Under the pieces are notes generated by a model. It made no database searches, had not been told where the DNA came from, and saw only the letters and a list, made by a program, of their open reading frames with translations. A stretch of DNA of 64,000 bases from positions 5,252 through 69,251 of the forward strand of contig DASYZG010000078.1 in assembly GCA_035946575.1 (NCBI GenBank), read 5' to 3'. The DNA comes from Gp13-AA77 sp035946575. GTDB taxonomy: Bacteria; Acidobacteriota; Terriglobia; UBA7540. Positions 25,643 through 33,248 of this stretch are shown in pieces (positions within the stretch are counted from its first letter, which is position 1; every line of letters begins with the position of its first letter). Made by a program: the position numbers and the translations under genes.

Positions 25643-26278
25643 TCACCGGACTCTCTGCGGCGGCGTGAACTTGTCCGTCGGCTTCATTTCCGCCGGCGGC
25701 GGAGCTGGAGGGCCGGCGACCTTCATCGAGTGCAGCGTCGCGTCGCAGGCATCCATGTAGGTGTTTTCGTCCTCGATGCCCGGTGTGCAGTCGGCTTGAA
25801 TAATATGATCCGGGGAAATAACGTGGGCCGTCATCAGCATGGCGACATCCTTAAACCGCCATATCAGCGCCGCGTTCCGGCCATTGATCTGGGTTTTCTC
25901 GAAGCTGTAGCGCGGAATGTTCTGATTGGCGCCGGCGGCCTGCCACTCGGCGAGCAGTTGCGCCGAAAAGTCGGCAGCCCCATCCGGATTGGGCTGGGAA
26001 ATGATAGTCAGCGAAGGGCCGTTCCCAAACAATTTTGGACGATAAATGCGAATTCCGCCCGGCACGTTCTCCACCTTGCCATAGATTCCGGCGGCAACTT
26101 GCATGTCAATCCCCAACCCCTGGTTCTGGTAGGGCAGCAGCTTCTGCGCGGCCTCCGCGACCGCCGCCTCATGCATCGGAACCCACTTCACCAGCACGTA
26201 TTCGCCCAGGAGCACGCCGGCGCCGATCACCACAATCACCAGCGCCACGATCGCCTGGGTTGGAAGCCGAAACTTCAT
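25643..26278 (-). CDS. Membrane-anchored protein of unknown function
   Basis: A 211-residue protein with one N-terminal membrane segment at about 9-31 (AIVALVIVVIGAGVLLGEYVLV) and an extracytoplasmic domain containing VPGGIRIYRPKLFGNGPSLTI, RYSFEKTQINGRNAALIWRFKD and a Cys pair in DCTPGIEDENTYMDAC. The C-terminal tail is Pro-rich. I do not recognise the family. GAAGG precedes the ATG. It is immediately upstream of the S41 protease gene and could be a partner or substrate (inference from position only). Confidence 0.6.
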   Translation of the reverse strand: MKFRLPTQAIVALVIVVIGAGVLLGEYVLVKWVPMHEAAVAEAAQKLLPYQNQGLGIDMQVAAGIYGKVENVPGGIRIYRPKLFGNGPSLTIISQPNPDGAADFSAQLLAEWQAAGANQNIPRYSFEKTQINGRNAALIWRFKDVAMLMTAHVISPDHIIQADCTPGIEDENTYMDACDATLHSMKVAGPPAPPPAEMKPTDKFTPPQRVR

Positions 26279-26463
26279 CCTTCGTAATCCCCCTGTGCCT
26301 GGAACTCAAGGAACTCGCGAGCGGCCAGTTCTTGAGCTTACCTCGAAATGCCGAAAATTTCTCGTCACAGCCGATTTGACTGTCGGCGTCGAGTCGGGTG
26401 GGGAGTGTAGAGCCGGTAAAAGCTGCAATCTGTATAACCGCACCGCACCAGAAACTGGTTCCA

Positions 26464-26504
26464 ACGAAAAGCAAGGCCCCGGCGTGAAGGCCGAGGCCGT
26501 TGCT
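26464..26504 (-). terminator. Intrinsic terminator of the beta-propeller gene
   Basis: Reading minus, AGCAA-GGCC-CGGC pairs with GCCG-GGCC-TTGCT, followed directly by TTTTCGTT. It starts about 38 bases after the stop codon of the gene at 26542. Confidence 0.65.
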
Positions 26505-26541
26505 CTTCGATCTGTTGCGTCACGCGATCGTCTCTTTGCAG

Positions 26542-27999
26542 CTACTGCACTGTTACGCTGATCGCGTTGGACGCAATTCCGTTCGTCACCGCGACCAACG
26601 TGTATGATCCGGAGGGCAGGGTGGGCAAATCGAACCTCGTGGTCCCCTGTGAGTTAGGAGCAATGGAGTGCGCGCTGTCGTCGTGGGTAAAGGCGTAGTA
26701 CACGGTGCCATCCGTTGCGGTGAGGCGAACCAGCGGGTAGTTCGTCGCACCCTGGTAGTCATCTCCGTAGGCGTTGTTCTCCGACAGCCCATTGAGTTGC
26801 TTCCCGTACAGAACGTTGTTCTTCGAACCGCTCGTGAGCGTGGTCTTGGGAAGCCGGATCGACGGCGCCACGCCGCTTACAACGCCGGCAGCCGGGGTGT
26901 AGACTTCCACGGTTCCGCTGAAATCAGTGAACATGATCTGTCCCGACGGCAGCATCATCAGATGTCCCACGTACGAGGAATCGGATGGGCAAGCCGACGG
27001 ATTGGCAACATTAGCCAGACTGTTGGTCGTAGGGTTGTACTCCACAAACTGGCAACCGCTCCCGAACAGCCCCGGGCTGAGCATCGCCAATACGTTCCCG
27101 TTCGGCTCCAGCGCCGCAGGGCCGTCGGCCTGGTCCAGGCCGTTGGTCGGCGTGGGACCGCTGGACCACGTGTTGCTGACGACGTCGTAGAGTGCGGTGG
27201 CAACGACATTGCCTCCGAACTGGATAACCTTTTTGTTGTACATCAATACCGCCGCACCCAACTCTTCGTCGAAAGAGTTATAGAGCTGGACGGGAGTCGC
27301 GGGCCCGCATGACCACACGCCCGTTAGCGGGCTGTACAGTTCCGTGGCTTTGGAGCTGCCGCAAGACCCGGCAGACTTAGTGTCCACGGTCAGCACCTTG
27401 CCGTTCGGCAACAGAGTGAACCCGGATTCGTCATTGCTGGACTGATGGACGGAACCGGTTGTGGTCCAGGAATTCGCCGCGCTGAAAATCGCGTTCTGGC
27501 CGGTGCAGCAGTTCGCCTGCATGTACTTTCCATTCGGGAGAATAACGCTCTCAGCGTCGCCGATGCTCGTCCATCCGGCAGGCGGATTGTTTGACGCCCA
27601 ACTGATGGAACCCCAGGGTGTCACGGTTCCGATTGAGCCCTGAGTGGTCCAGACCGGCGATCCTTGGTTGTATTCCCCTCCTTCAATGGCCACTTGCGTG
27701 CCATTGAGGAGCACTTGTGAACCGAAATAGATGGGCTGATAGCCGGATTGCATCGTTCCGCCGGAACTCCAGGTTCCGTTCACATAGCTGCCCGTGGAGT
27801 CTGGGGTCAGGATGTACCAGTTCCCGGGGTCGGGCGACTGGCTTTCGTTGACCAGAATTCGCCCATCTCTGAGCTGCAGCATCGGACCAACGTTTGCTCC
27901 CGGTTGGTTGGTCAGAGTCGTCCAGGTTTGCGCGCTGGCGAACCCTGCCAAGGCCAGTGCTACAATCGCTGTTGATCCCAGCATTCGAAACAGTTTCAT
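26542..27999 (-). CDS. Exported kelch-like beta-propeller protein
   Basis: A 485-residue exported protein with a signal peptide at 1-23 (STAIVALALAGFASAQ). It holds at least six degenerate blade repeats of the galactose-oxidase/kelch type, for example GPMLQLRDGRILVNES, ESVILPNGKYMQANCC, GFTLLPNGKVLTVD, AVLMYNKKVIQFGG, AALEPNGNVLAML and HLMMLPSGQIMFTD. It ends in an IPT/Ig-like strand (SGSYTLVAVTNGIASNAISVTVQ, in part). Copper ligands and the Tyr-Cys cofactor of galactose oxidase are not evident, so it is more likely a binding protein. GGAGG lies just before the ATG at 27999, and a terminator follows at 26464-26504. Confidence 0.75.
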   Translation of the reverse strand: MKLFRMLGSTAIVALALAGFASAQTWTTLTNQPGANVGPMLQLRDGRILVNESQSPDPGNWYILTPDSTGSYVNGTWSSGGTMQSGYQPIYFGSQVLLNGTQVAIEGGEYNQGSPVWTTQGSIGTVTPWGSISWASNNPPAGWTSIGDAESVILPNGKYMQANCCTGQNAIFSAANSWTTTGSVHQSSNDESGFTLLPNGKVLTVDTKSAGSCGSSKATELYSPLTGVWSCGPATPVQLYNSFDEELGAAVLMYNKKVIQFGGNVVATALYDVVSNTWSSGPTPTNGLDQADGPAALEPNGNVLAMLSPGLFGSGCQFVEYNPTTNSLANVANPSACPSDSSYVGHLMMLPSGQIMFTDFSGTVEVYTPAAGVVSGVAPSIRLPKTTLTSGSKNNVLYGKQLNGLSENNAYGDDYQGATNYPLVRLTATDGTVYYAFTHDDSAHSIAPNSQGTTRFDLPTLPSGSYTLVAVTNGIASNAISVTVQ

Positions 28000-28330
28000 C
28001 TTGCCTCCTTTGATTTTCTGCACAAAGCTGCGGTGCCCGGCAGAGAAGCCGCTGGCCGTGTTCGCCTCCACGAGCTCTCCACCGCACGAGCGCCTTCCCC
28101 TCTCGATCTGGTTTCTCTTGCGTTTACTTGTTGCTCTTCGAAAGGCGGGGATCAGCGCACCCCCCAGTTCGCGGTAACAGAACGTGATTGGCGCACCCTG
28201 AAGTCAAAAGGTGCCCGGTGAGTCTACTTGCGGACCAAGAGAAAGTCAACGAAGCAATGCCCGGCCTTGTTACCTTCGCGGTATACAGCTAGGAAGGTAA
28301 GAAATAGGCGGGCAGAAGCGACCCCCGGGA
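28000..28330. other. Intergenic region without recognisable features
   Basis: 331 bases between the orphan antitoxin stop and the propeller gene start. I looked for a toxin partner on the minus strand and for promoters and found neither convincingly. Confidence 0.4.
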
Positions 28331-28591
28331 TCAGCGCTCGCTCCTGGTTTGGGTACCCGCGATCCGTAAATCACTGCGCCAAGCGGCTGCTTCGTCTTCG
28401 GGCAATTCCACTCTGGCCAGCGCCTCTGCCAAAGACCGGCCCCCGCAGACCTTCGCGTCGTCGGGTGCCAGGCGCACAACCGGGGAGCCGTTCTTGAGCA
28501 CCACAAAGGTCAGGTTCTGATAACAGGCGTCGCTGACAGAATCTGCAGAATTGCGCGCGGCATCCGTGACACTGATGGTCGTCTCCTGCAC
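28331..28591 (-). CDS. Phd/YefM-like antitoxin, apparently orphan
   Basis: An 86-residue protein from GTG at 28591. TTISVTDAARNSADSVSDACYQN is followed by LTFVVLKNGSPVVRLAPDD (each in part), which matches the Phd/YefM DNA-binding fold: the short first strand, the helix with N-x-x-S/D, and the 'GxPVxRLxP' strand. The C-terminal arm (SLAEALARVELPEDEAAAW) resembles a toxin-neutralising tail. Such proteins bind a toxin and repress their own operon. No VapC, Doc or RelE gene follows within 330 bases. A TTG at 28657 would add 22 residues and overlap the iron transporter gene by 14 bases. No strong Shine-Dalgarno is visible for either start. Confidence 0.65.
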   Translation of the reverse strand: MQETTISVTDAARNSADSVSDACYQNLTFVVLKNGSPVVRLAPDDAKVCGGRSLAEALARVELPEDEAAAWRSDLRIAGTQTRSER

Positions 28592-28643
28592 AAAATCACG
28601 GCAGGCGTTTGAATCGTCCCTGGATTCTGCGTGGCTTTCACCA

Positions 28644-29600
28644 TCACGAATTCCCAATGAGCACGCCCGTAAGAAAGACCAGTACGCCGCCGAGCACCAC
28701 CTGCAGCGCGGCGGAGAATGCCGGAGTCCCCATGTAACGATTGCGGATGCCGGCGATGGTCAGCAACTCCACCAGAACTACGGCGCCGGCCACGGTCATC
28801 GCCAACTTGAAGTCAGGGATGAGGAACGGCAGGGTGTGACCGATCCCACCCAAGGCCGTCATGAGTCCGGTGACGAATCCGCGCAGGGTCGGATGACCGC
28901 GCCCCGTCAGGGTGCCGTCGTCGGAGAGCGCCTCGGCAAAGGCCATGCTGATCCCGGCGCCCAGAGAGGCTGCGAGGCCCACGGCGAAGGCGTCCCAACT
29001 GCTCTTGGTGGCGAAGGCGGCTGCAAAGACAGGAGCCAGCGTCGACACCGAGCCATCCATCAAACCGGCGAGCCCTGGTTGCACGACCTGAAGGACGAAC
29101 AGGCGGCGCTTGGCCTGCTCCTCCTCGCCTTGGGTTTCGGCGGTCAGCTTCTCTTCGCCCAGTTCCTGCGCGCGCAAGGCGTGATAGCGCTCCTCCTGCG
29201 CCAGATCGTCCAGCAGTTGGCGCACGCCAGCATCCCGGGTGCGGCCCGCGGCCGTCTCATAGAACCGGCGGGTCTCCACTTCAATCGCGCTGGCCTGCTT
29301 GCGCAGCTTGTCGAGGCCGAGCGGCTTGAGAAGCCAGACCGGCTGCCGCTCGACGAAACCCCGGACGTCCTGGCGGCGGATGAGCGGGATATGCTCGCCG
29401 AATCTCTTCTGATAGAGTTCAATCAGGCGGCGGCGATGGCCGGACTCCTCCTTCCGCATGCCGTCCAGAACGCTGGCCGTGGCAGGGAAATCGTGGCGCA
29501 TGCCCTCGGCGAAATCTGCGTAGATGCGTTCGTCTTCCTCTTCGAGAGAGATGGCCAGGGCCAGAATTTCCTGTTCGGACAAGCTGTTGAAGTCTCGCAT
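28644..29600 (-). CDS. Erythrin-vacuolar iron transport family protein (MbfA-like)
   Basis: A 318-residue fusion. The N-terminal rubrerythrin/ferritin-like domain (about 1-150) has paired E-x-x-H-type iron ligands in ISLEEEDERIYADFAEG, MRKEESGHRRRL, IEVETRRFYETAAG and AQEERYHALRAQEL. The C-terminal VIT1/CCC1 membrane domain (about 165-318) has QPGLAGLMDGSVSTLAPVFA (about 167-186), GAGISMAFAEALSDDG and four to five hydrophobic helices. MbfA proteins in rhizobia export iron from the cytosol and protect against iron and peroxide (family knowledge). There is an ATG at 29600. The antitoxin-like gene follows immediately on the same strand. Confidence 0.9.
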   Translation of the reverse strand: MRDFNSLSEQEILALAISLEEEDERIYADFAEGMRHDFPATASVLDGMRKEESGHRRRLIELYQKRFGEHIPLIRRQDVRGFVERQPVWLLKPLGLDKLRKQASAIEVETRRFYETAAGRTRDAGVRQLLDDLAQEERYHALRAQELGEEKLTAETQGEEEQAKRRLFVLQVVQPGLAGLMDGSVSTLAPVFAAAFATKSSWDAFAVGLAASLGAGISMAFAEALSDDGTLTGRGHPTLRGFVTGLMTALGGIGHTLPFLIPDFKLAMTVAGAVVLVELLTIAGIRNRYMGTPAFSAALQVVLGGVLVFLTGVLIGNS

Positions 29601-29812
29601 CGCGAACCTCGAAGTTTGATTTCAGGCGTATTCTGTCATGGATTTCAGCGCTCTCAAAGCGCGTGGGTGGCAATGAGTAGTGACATCGCGATGGCTCCGG
29701 TGTTACTGTGCTTCCCTATGAGGGCAGGCGTGACGAGGCCGAACGCGGGCCGTTCGCAGCGCTTCCGAGTCAAAGTGAAACCCAGCGGGAAATCGAGCTC
29801 AAAAGAACCCCG

Positions 29813-30844
29813 ATGAAATCGAGCCGTGGCCGGCCCCCCGGCCGGGACGCACACAACTGGGTGGCGGCGGTTGACATGGGCGCGAGCAATCTGCGCTTCG
29901 CGCGCGCGAACCTGTGTGGCCGTGTGGACGCCACGCACGCCGAGCGTGTGCGCCCCGAGGGAGGCCCCCGGGGCGTAATTGCGCAGATCAAGGCCGGCAT
30001 TGGGATTCTCGCCGGCATCGACCGGGCCAAATCGCCACCTGCTGCCGGCCGCGGCAGCGGGCTCTGTGCCATTGCCTTAGGGGTGCCGAGCGCCGTGAAT
30101 CCTCGCACCGGGCGGGTCAGCCTGGCCAACAATCTGCCGGGCTGGCGCAACATCGATCTGGGCGGCGCCATAAGGTCGGCTTTCGGCGTTCCCGTAGTGG
30201 TTGACAACGACGCCAACATGGCTGCTCTCGGGGAGCAGTGGAAAGGCGCGGCGCGCAAGGCCGCGAACTTCGTGTTCGTGGCTCTGGGAACGGGCATCGG
30301 CTCGGGAGTCGTGGTGGACGGGCGGCTCTGCCACGGCCGAACCGGGAATGCCGGCGAACTTTATCGCTTCAACGTGGACTGGCGGCGCTGGGCCGGCGAT
30401 TTCGGCGACACCGGGTATTTCGAAGCTCACGTGGGCGGGCTCGGTATCGCGTCTGCGGGCCGGAGGGCTCTCGGCGTGCGGGCCCGGCGGGGCGTCAACC
30501 TGGTTTCGGCCTACGACGCTCAATTCGTCTTCGAAGCCTTTCGAGGCCGCGATCCGCGAGCCAAAGCGGTGCTGGAGCGCGCCTTTACCATGCTGGGAGT
30601 CGGCATTGCCGATCTCGTCTGCGTCCTCGATCCCGACCTGGTGGTCTTGGGCGGCGGATTGACGCGTGGGGCGCCTGAATTCATGCTCAAGACTGTGCAG
30701 CGCGTGCTGCGGCGGATTCACCCCGACATCGCACCGCCCGTCCGCCTGAGCGCGCTCGGCGATCGGGCTCAACTCTACGGCGCGATCTCCGCAGCCCTCA
30801 ACGCCGTCAGCACCGCAAGCACCTTGACAGATCGAAAGCGATGA
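29813..30844 (+). CDS. ROK family protein (sugar kinase-like) without the zinc motif
   Basis: About 343 residues from the ATG at 29813. The actin-like ATPase fold is shown by AAVDMGASNLRFARANL (phosphate-1), VVVDNDANMAALGEQWKGAAR and FVFVALGTGIGSGVVVDGRL, followed by DLVVLGGGLTRGAPEF. ROK kinases phosphorylate glucose, ManNAc or similar sugars. Two points are odd: the usual GE-I/F-GH histidine is replaced (NAGELYRFNV), and the CxCGxxGCxE zinc cluster is absent. Activity is therefore uncertain and a distant or regulatory member is possible. The start has a poor ribosome site, and the frame runs 35 codons further upstream. The 3' end contains the promoter of the Rrf2 gene. Confidence 0.8.
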   Translation: MKSSRGRPPGRDAHNWVAAVDMGASNLRFARANLCGRVDATHAERVRPEGGPRGVIAQIKAGIGILAGIDRAKSPPAAGRGSGLCAIALGVPSAVNPRTGRVSLANNLPGWRNIDLGGAIRSAFGVPVVVDNDANMAALGEQWKGAARKAANFVFVALGTGIGSGVVVDGRLCHGRTGNAGELYRFNVDWRRWAGDFGDTGYFEAHVGGLGIASAGRRALGVRARRGVNLVSAYDAQFVFEAFRGRDPRAKAVLERAFTMLGVGIADLVCVLDPDLVVLGGGLTRGAPEFMLKTVQRVLRRIHPDIAPPVRLSALGDRAQLYGAISAALNAVSTASTLTDRKR

Positions 30845-30851
30845 GTAAAGT
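30824..30851 (+). promoter_or_regulatory. Candidate promoter of the Rrf2 gene
   Basis: A perfect TTGACA at 30824-30829 and TAAAGT at 30846-30851, 16 bases apart, overlap the end of the ROK gene and lie about 24 bases before the Rrf2 ATG. TAAAG repeats across the -10, which may form an operator. Confidence 0.5.
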
Positions 30852-30874
30852 AAAGTACGTACAAGGTTCCCCTC

Positions 30875-31276
30875 ATGCGAATTTCAAGCAAAGGGCTCTA
30901 TGCGCTGGAGGCAATGATCCGGCTCGCACGGAACTACCCGGAGCGCCCTACCAAAATCCACGATATCGCGGTCCAGGAAGAGATTCCGGAAAAGTTCCTG
31001 GAACTGATCCTCCTCAATCTCAAGGCCGCCCGGCTGGTCGAGAGCATTCGCGGGGCGAACGGCGGGTATCGCCTGCGACGCCCGCCCGAGAAGATTTTCC
31101 TCGGCGAGGTCATCCGGATCATTGACGGTCCGCTGGCCCCGATGGGCGACGCGGAAAGCCTCCGGCGTCTGGTCAAAATGGATCGTAAGCACAGCGCGCT
31201 CTATCAGGTATTCCTCGACGTCCGCAACGCCGCAGCGGGCATTCTCGACCATACCTCGCTTGCTGACCTCGTATAG
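30875..31276 (+). CDS. Rrf2 family transcriptional regulator, cysteine-free
   Basis: A 133-residue winged-helix regulator. MRISSKGLYALEAMIRLA is the typical Rrf2 N-terminus, the recognition helix lies around 27-50 (IHDIAVQEEIPEKFLELIL), and the wing is in VESIRGANGGYRLRRPPEKI. IsrR-type members hold an iron-sulfur cluster with three cysteines; this protein has none in the 90-110 region, so it is not expected to sense a cluster and is closer to CymR-like members (inference). The ATG at 30875 is preceded by AAGG. It has its own promoter at 30824-30851. Target genes are unknown; the STAS-TolC-HlyD operon begins 330 bp downstream. Confidence 0.9.
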   Translation: MRISSKGLYALEAMIRLARNYPERPTKIHDIAVQEEIPEKFLELILLNLKAARLVESIRGANGGYRLRRPPEKIFLGEVIRIIDGPLAPMGDAESLRRLVKMDRKHSALYQVFLDVRNAAAGILDHTSLADLV

Positions 31277-31603
31277 ACGCCGCTTCGTGCGCCGGATTTT
31301 GGGCAAGAGGCGGACCTCGGGCGGCCTCCCGAGCCACGCAAACCCCTGGGCCACGGCCGCCGGGGCTACGGCTCCGCGCTCGTACCGCAACCGAGCAGCC
31401 CGCGCTGCACGCACCCCCCAAAGGCAAGCACCGACGATGCCGTGCCGATATTTCGGCTTGTGCCGATATTTCGGCACAGACAGATGCGATTTTGGGTCTG
31501 CCACGCAAGCCTAACCGACAGAATCCAGTGGCGTATCTCGTCGCGAGCAGCTTTGGCCTGCCATGTGCCGCCCATACAGGCGCCGAAGGAGTACCACTGA
31601 ATC
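31277..31603. other. Intergenic region with tandem palindromes
   Basis: 327 bases between the Rrf2 gene and the STAS gene with no gene visible. The first half is GC-rich. The tandem palindromes at 31442-31477 and an AAGGAG site about 12 bases before the next ATG are the only structured elements I see. Confidence 0.5.
31442..31477. promoter_or_regulatory. Tandem palindromic site, candidate operator
   Basis: GTGCCGATATTTCGGC occurs twice with starts 18 bases apart (31442 and 31460). Each copy has GCCGA/TCGGC half-sites around an AT-rich centre, and the second copy extends to GTGCCGATATTTCGGCAC. Two symmetric sites nearly two helical turns apart, 130 bases before an operon, is the usual geometry of a repressor or activator site. 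The regulator is unknown; the Rrf2 protein upstream is one candidate. Confidence 0.5.
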
Positions 31604-31900
31604 ATGTTGAGGGTAACGAGGACGGACGAGCCTGCCGGGGCTTGCTTTAAGTTGGAGGGCAAGCTCGCCGGAAGCTGGGTGGACGTGGTGGAGCAGTCCT
31701 GGAGGCAAATGCCGGCGGAGTGTGCGTCAAAACGCTGCGCGGTCGATCTCAGCGCGATCACTTACGTGGATTCGAGAGGCATGGAGTTGCTAGGAGCCAT
31801 GTACCGTGGCGGCATCGAACTGAGAGCCTCGGGATGTCTGGGCAAGGGGATCGTGGAGCAGATCAAGGCAGAACAGGAGGCCGCGAAGGCCGGGCGATAG
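31604..31900 (+). CDS. STAS-domain protein (anti-sigma factor antagonist-like)
   Basis: A 98-residue single-domain protein. FKLEGKLAGSWVDVVEQSW, CAVDLSAITYVDSRGMELLGAM (in part) and the closing helix follow the SpoIIAA/STAS fold, with the serine of VDSRGM at the position phosphorylated in anti-sigma antagonists. It probably takes part in partner-switch signalling. It ends only three bases before the TolC gene and is therefore the first gene of the STAS-TolC-HlyD operon. AAGGAG is about 12 bases before the ATG, rather far. No anti-sigma kinase is visible nearby. Confidence 0.85.
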   Translation: MLRVTRTDEPAGACFKLEGKLAGSWVDVVEQSWRQMPAECASKRCAVDLSAITYVDSRGMELLGAMYRGGIELRASGCLGKGIVEQIKAEQEAAKAGR

Positions 31901-31903
31901 GTT

Positions 31904-33226
31904 ATGACACTCCGAGCGCGCACAGGTTTTATGGCGTTGACACTCTTCGTGGCTTCCGGGCTTCGTGCCCAGCAACCCCCGGCCACGCAGCTGACCCTGA
32001 AGCAAGCCGTGGACCTGGCTTTAAAGCAGAATCCTGAAGTTCAGATCGCGGTTCTCAATTTCGCCGAAAGCCGGCAGGATCGGAACCTGGCGCGGGCGGG
32101 ACTGCTGCCCCGGGCGGATCTGCGAGTGTCAGAGCAGGCGCAGCGGGAGAACCTGCAGGCCCTCTTCGGACGGCCCTTCCCAGGCTTCTCCCAGCACATC
32201 GGTCCATTCGGCATCTTCCAGGCTGGTCCCGGGTTCTCGTTTCCGATTTTCGACCTGACCGCTTTCCGCCGCTGGCAGGCAGCGTCTCGCGAGACGCGGG
32301 CAAGCCACGAGGACGTCCAGAATGTGCGGGAACAGACGACACTGATGGTGGTTTCGCAATACCTCGGCAGCCTGCAGGCCGCCGCCAACGTCACCGCCGT
32401 GCAGTCGCAGGTGCAGTTGGCCCAGGCGCTGTACGATCAAGCCAGCGACCTGCAGAAGCATGGTGTGGGCACCGGGTTGGACACCCTGCGCGCCCAGGTG
32501 GAACTCGAAAACGAACAGCAGCGCCTTATTGAATCGCAGACCCAATACCAGACGTCCCTCTACGGCCTGAGCCGGATGCTGAATCTCGACCCCAATCGGC
32601 CCATCGAGCTGACGGACAAGCTGAGCTTTTTCGAGACACCCGAGTTCCCCGGCGACACGACCCTGGAGCAAGCCTACGCCGGGCGCCCGGAGATGCTGGC
32701 GCTCGATGAGCGCGAACACGAGGCCGAATTGGAGCGCAAGGGGGCGCGGGAACAGCGCCTGCCGAGCCTCGGCTTCAATGGCAACTGGGGCTACACCGGG
32801 CTGGGAATCGATTCGGCGATCCCGACGTACACTTACACCGCCACGATCGATGTGCCCCTCGTCACCGGCGGAAGAATCCGCGCCCAGGTTAGCAAATCAG
32901 ACCTCGAGCTGAAGAAGATCGAGCAGGCGAGGCAGGACTTGCGCAACCGGATCGCGCTCGAGGTGAAGACCTCGCTGGCCCAGCTCGAGGCCGCGCGCCA
33001 CGAGGTGGACGTGGCCAACCAGGCGGTGAAGCTGGCCGAAGAGGAAGTGTCGCAGGCGCGCGACCGGTTCGCGGCCGGCGTGGCGAACAACATCGAAGTG
33101 GTCAGCGCCCAGGACTCACTCGAACGCGCGCATGACAACCAGATTGTGGCGCTCTACACCTACAACCAGTCCCGGGCGGACCTGGCACGCGCCACGGGAC
33201 ACATTCAGGATCTGTACGCGAAGTAG
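31904..33226 (+). CDS. TolC family outer-membrane efflux protein
   Basis: A 440-residue outer-membrane channel of tripartite efflux or secretion systems. A signal peptide lies at about 1-22 (FMALTLFVASGLRAQ). Two OEP repeats of coiled-coil helices follow: LTLKQAVDLALKQNPEVQ opens the first, and RPEMLALDEREHEAEL leads into the second, which ends VANNIEVVSAQDSLERA. Barrel strands are visible in FSFPIFDLTAF and YTATIDVPLVTGGRI. It is sandwiched between the STAS gene and the HlyD gene (22 bp gap), so the channel and adaptor are co-expressed. No inner-membrane transporter follows. Confidence 0.92.
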   Translation: MTLRARTGFMALTLFVASGLRAQQPPATQLTLKQAVDLALKQNPEVQIAVLNFAESRQDRNLARAGLLPRADLRVSEQAQRENLQALFGRPFPGFSQHIGPFGIFQAGPGFSFPIFDLTAFRRWQAASRETRASHEDVQNVREQTTLMVVSQYLGSLQAAANVTAVQSQVQLAQALYDQASDLQKHGVGTGLDTLRAQVELENEQQRLIESQTQYQTSLYGLSRMLNLDPNRPIELTDKLSFFETPEFPGDTTLEQAYAGRPEMLALDEREHEAELERKGAREQRLPSLGFNGNWGYTGLGIDSAIPTYTYTATIDVPLVTGGRIRAQVSKSDLELKKIEQARQDLRNRIALEVKTSLAQLEAARHEVDVANQAVKLAEEEVSQARDRFAAGVANNIEVVSAQDSLERAHDNQIVALYTYNQSRADLARATGHIQDLYAK

Positions 33227-33248
33227 GCTTGAGACAAGCGAGGAAGAA

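Noticed and set aside
26542..27999. Beta-propeller protein considered as galactose oxidase
   Set aside because: The repeats fit the fold, but I cannot identify the copper ligands or the Tyr-Cys cofactor pair.
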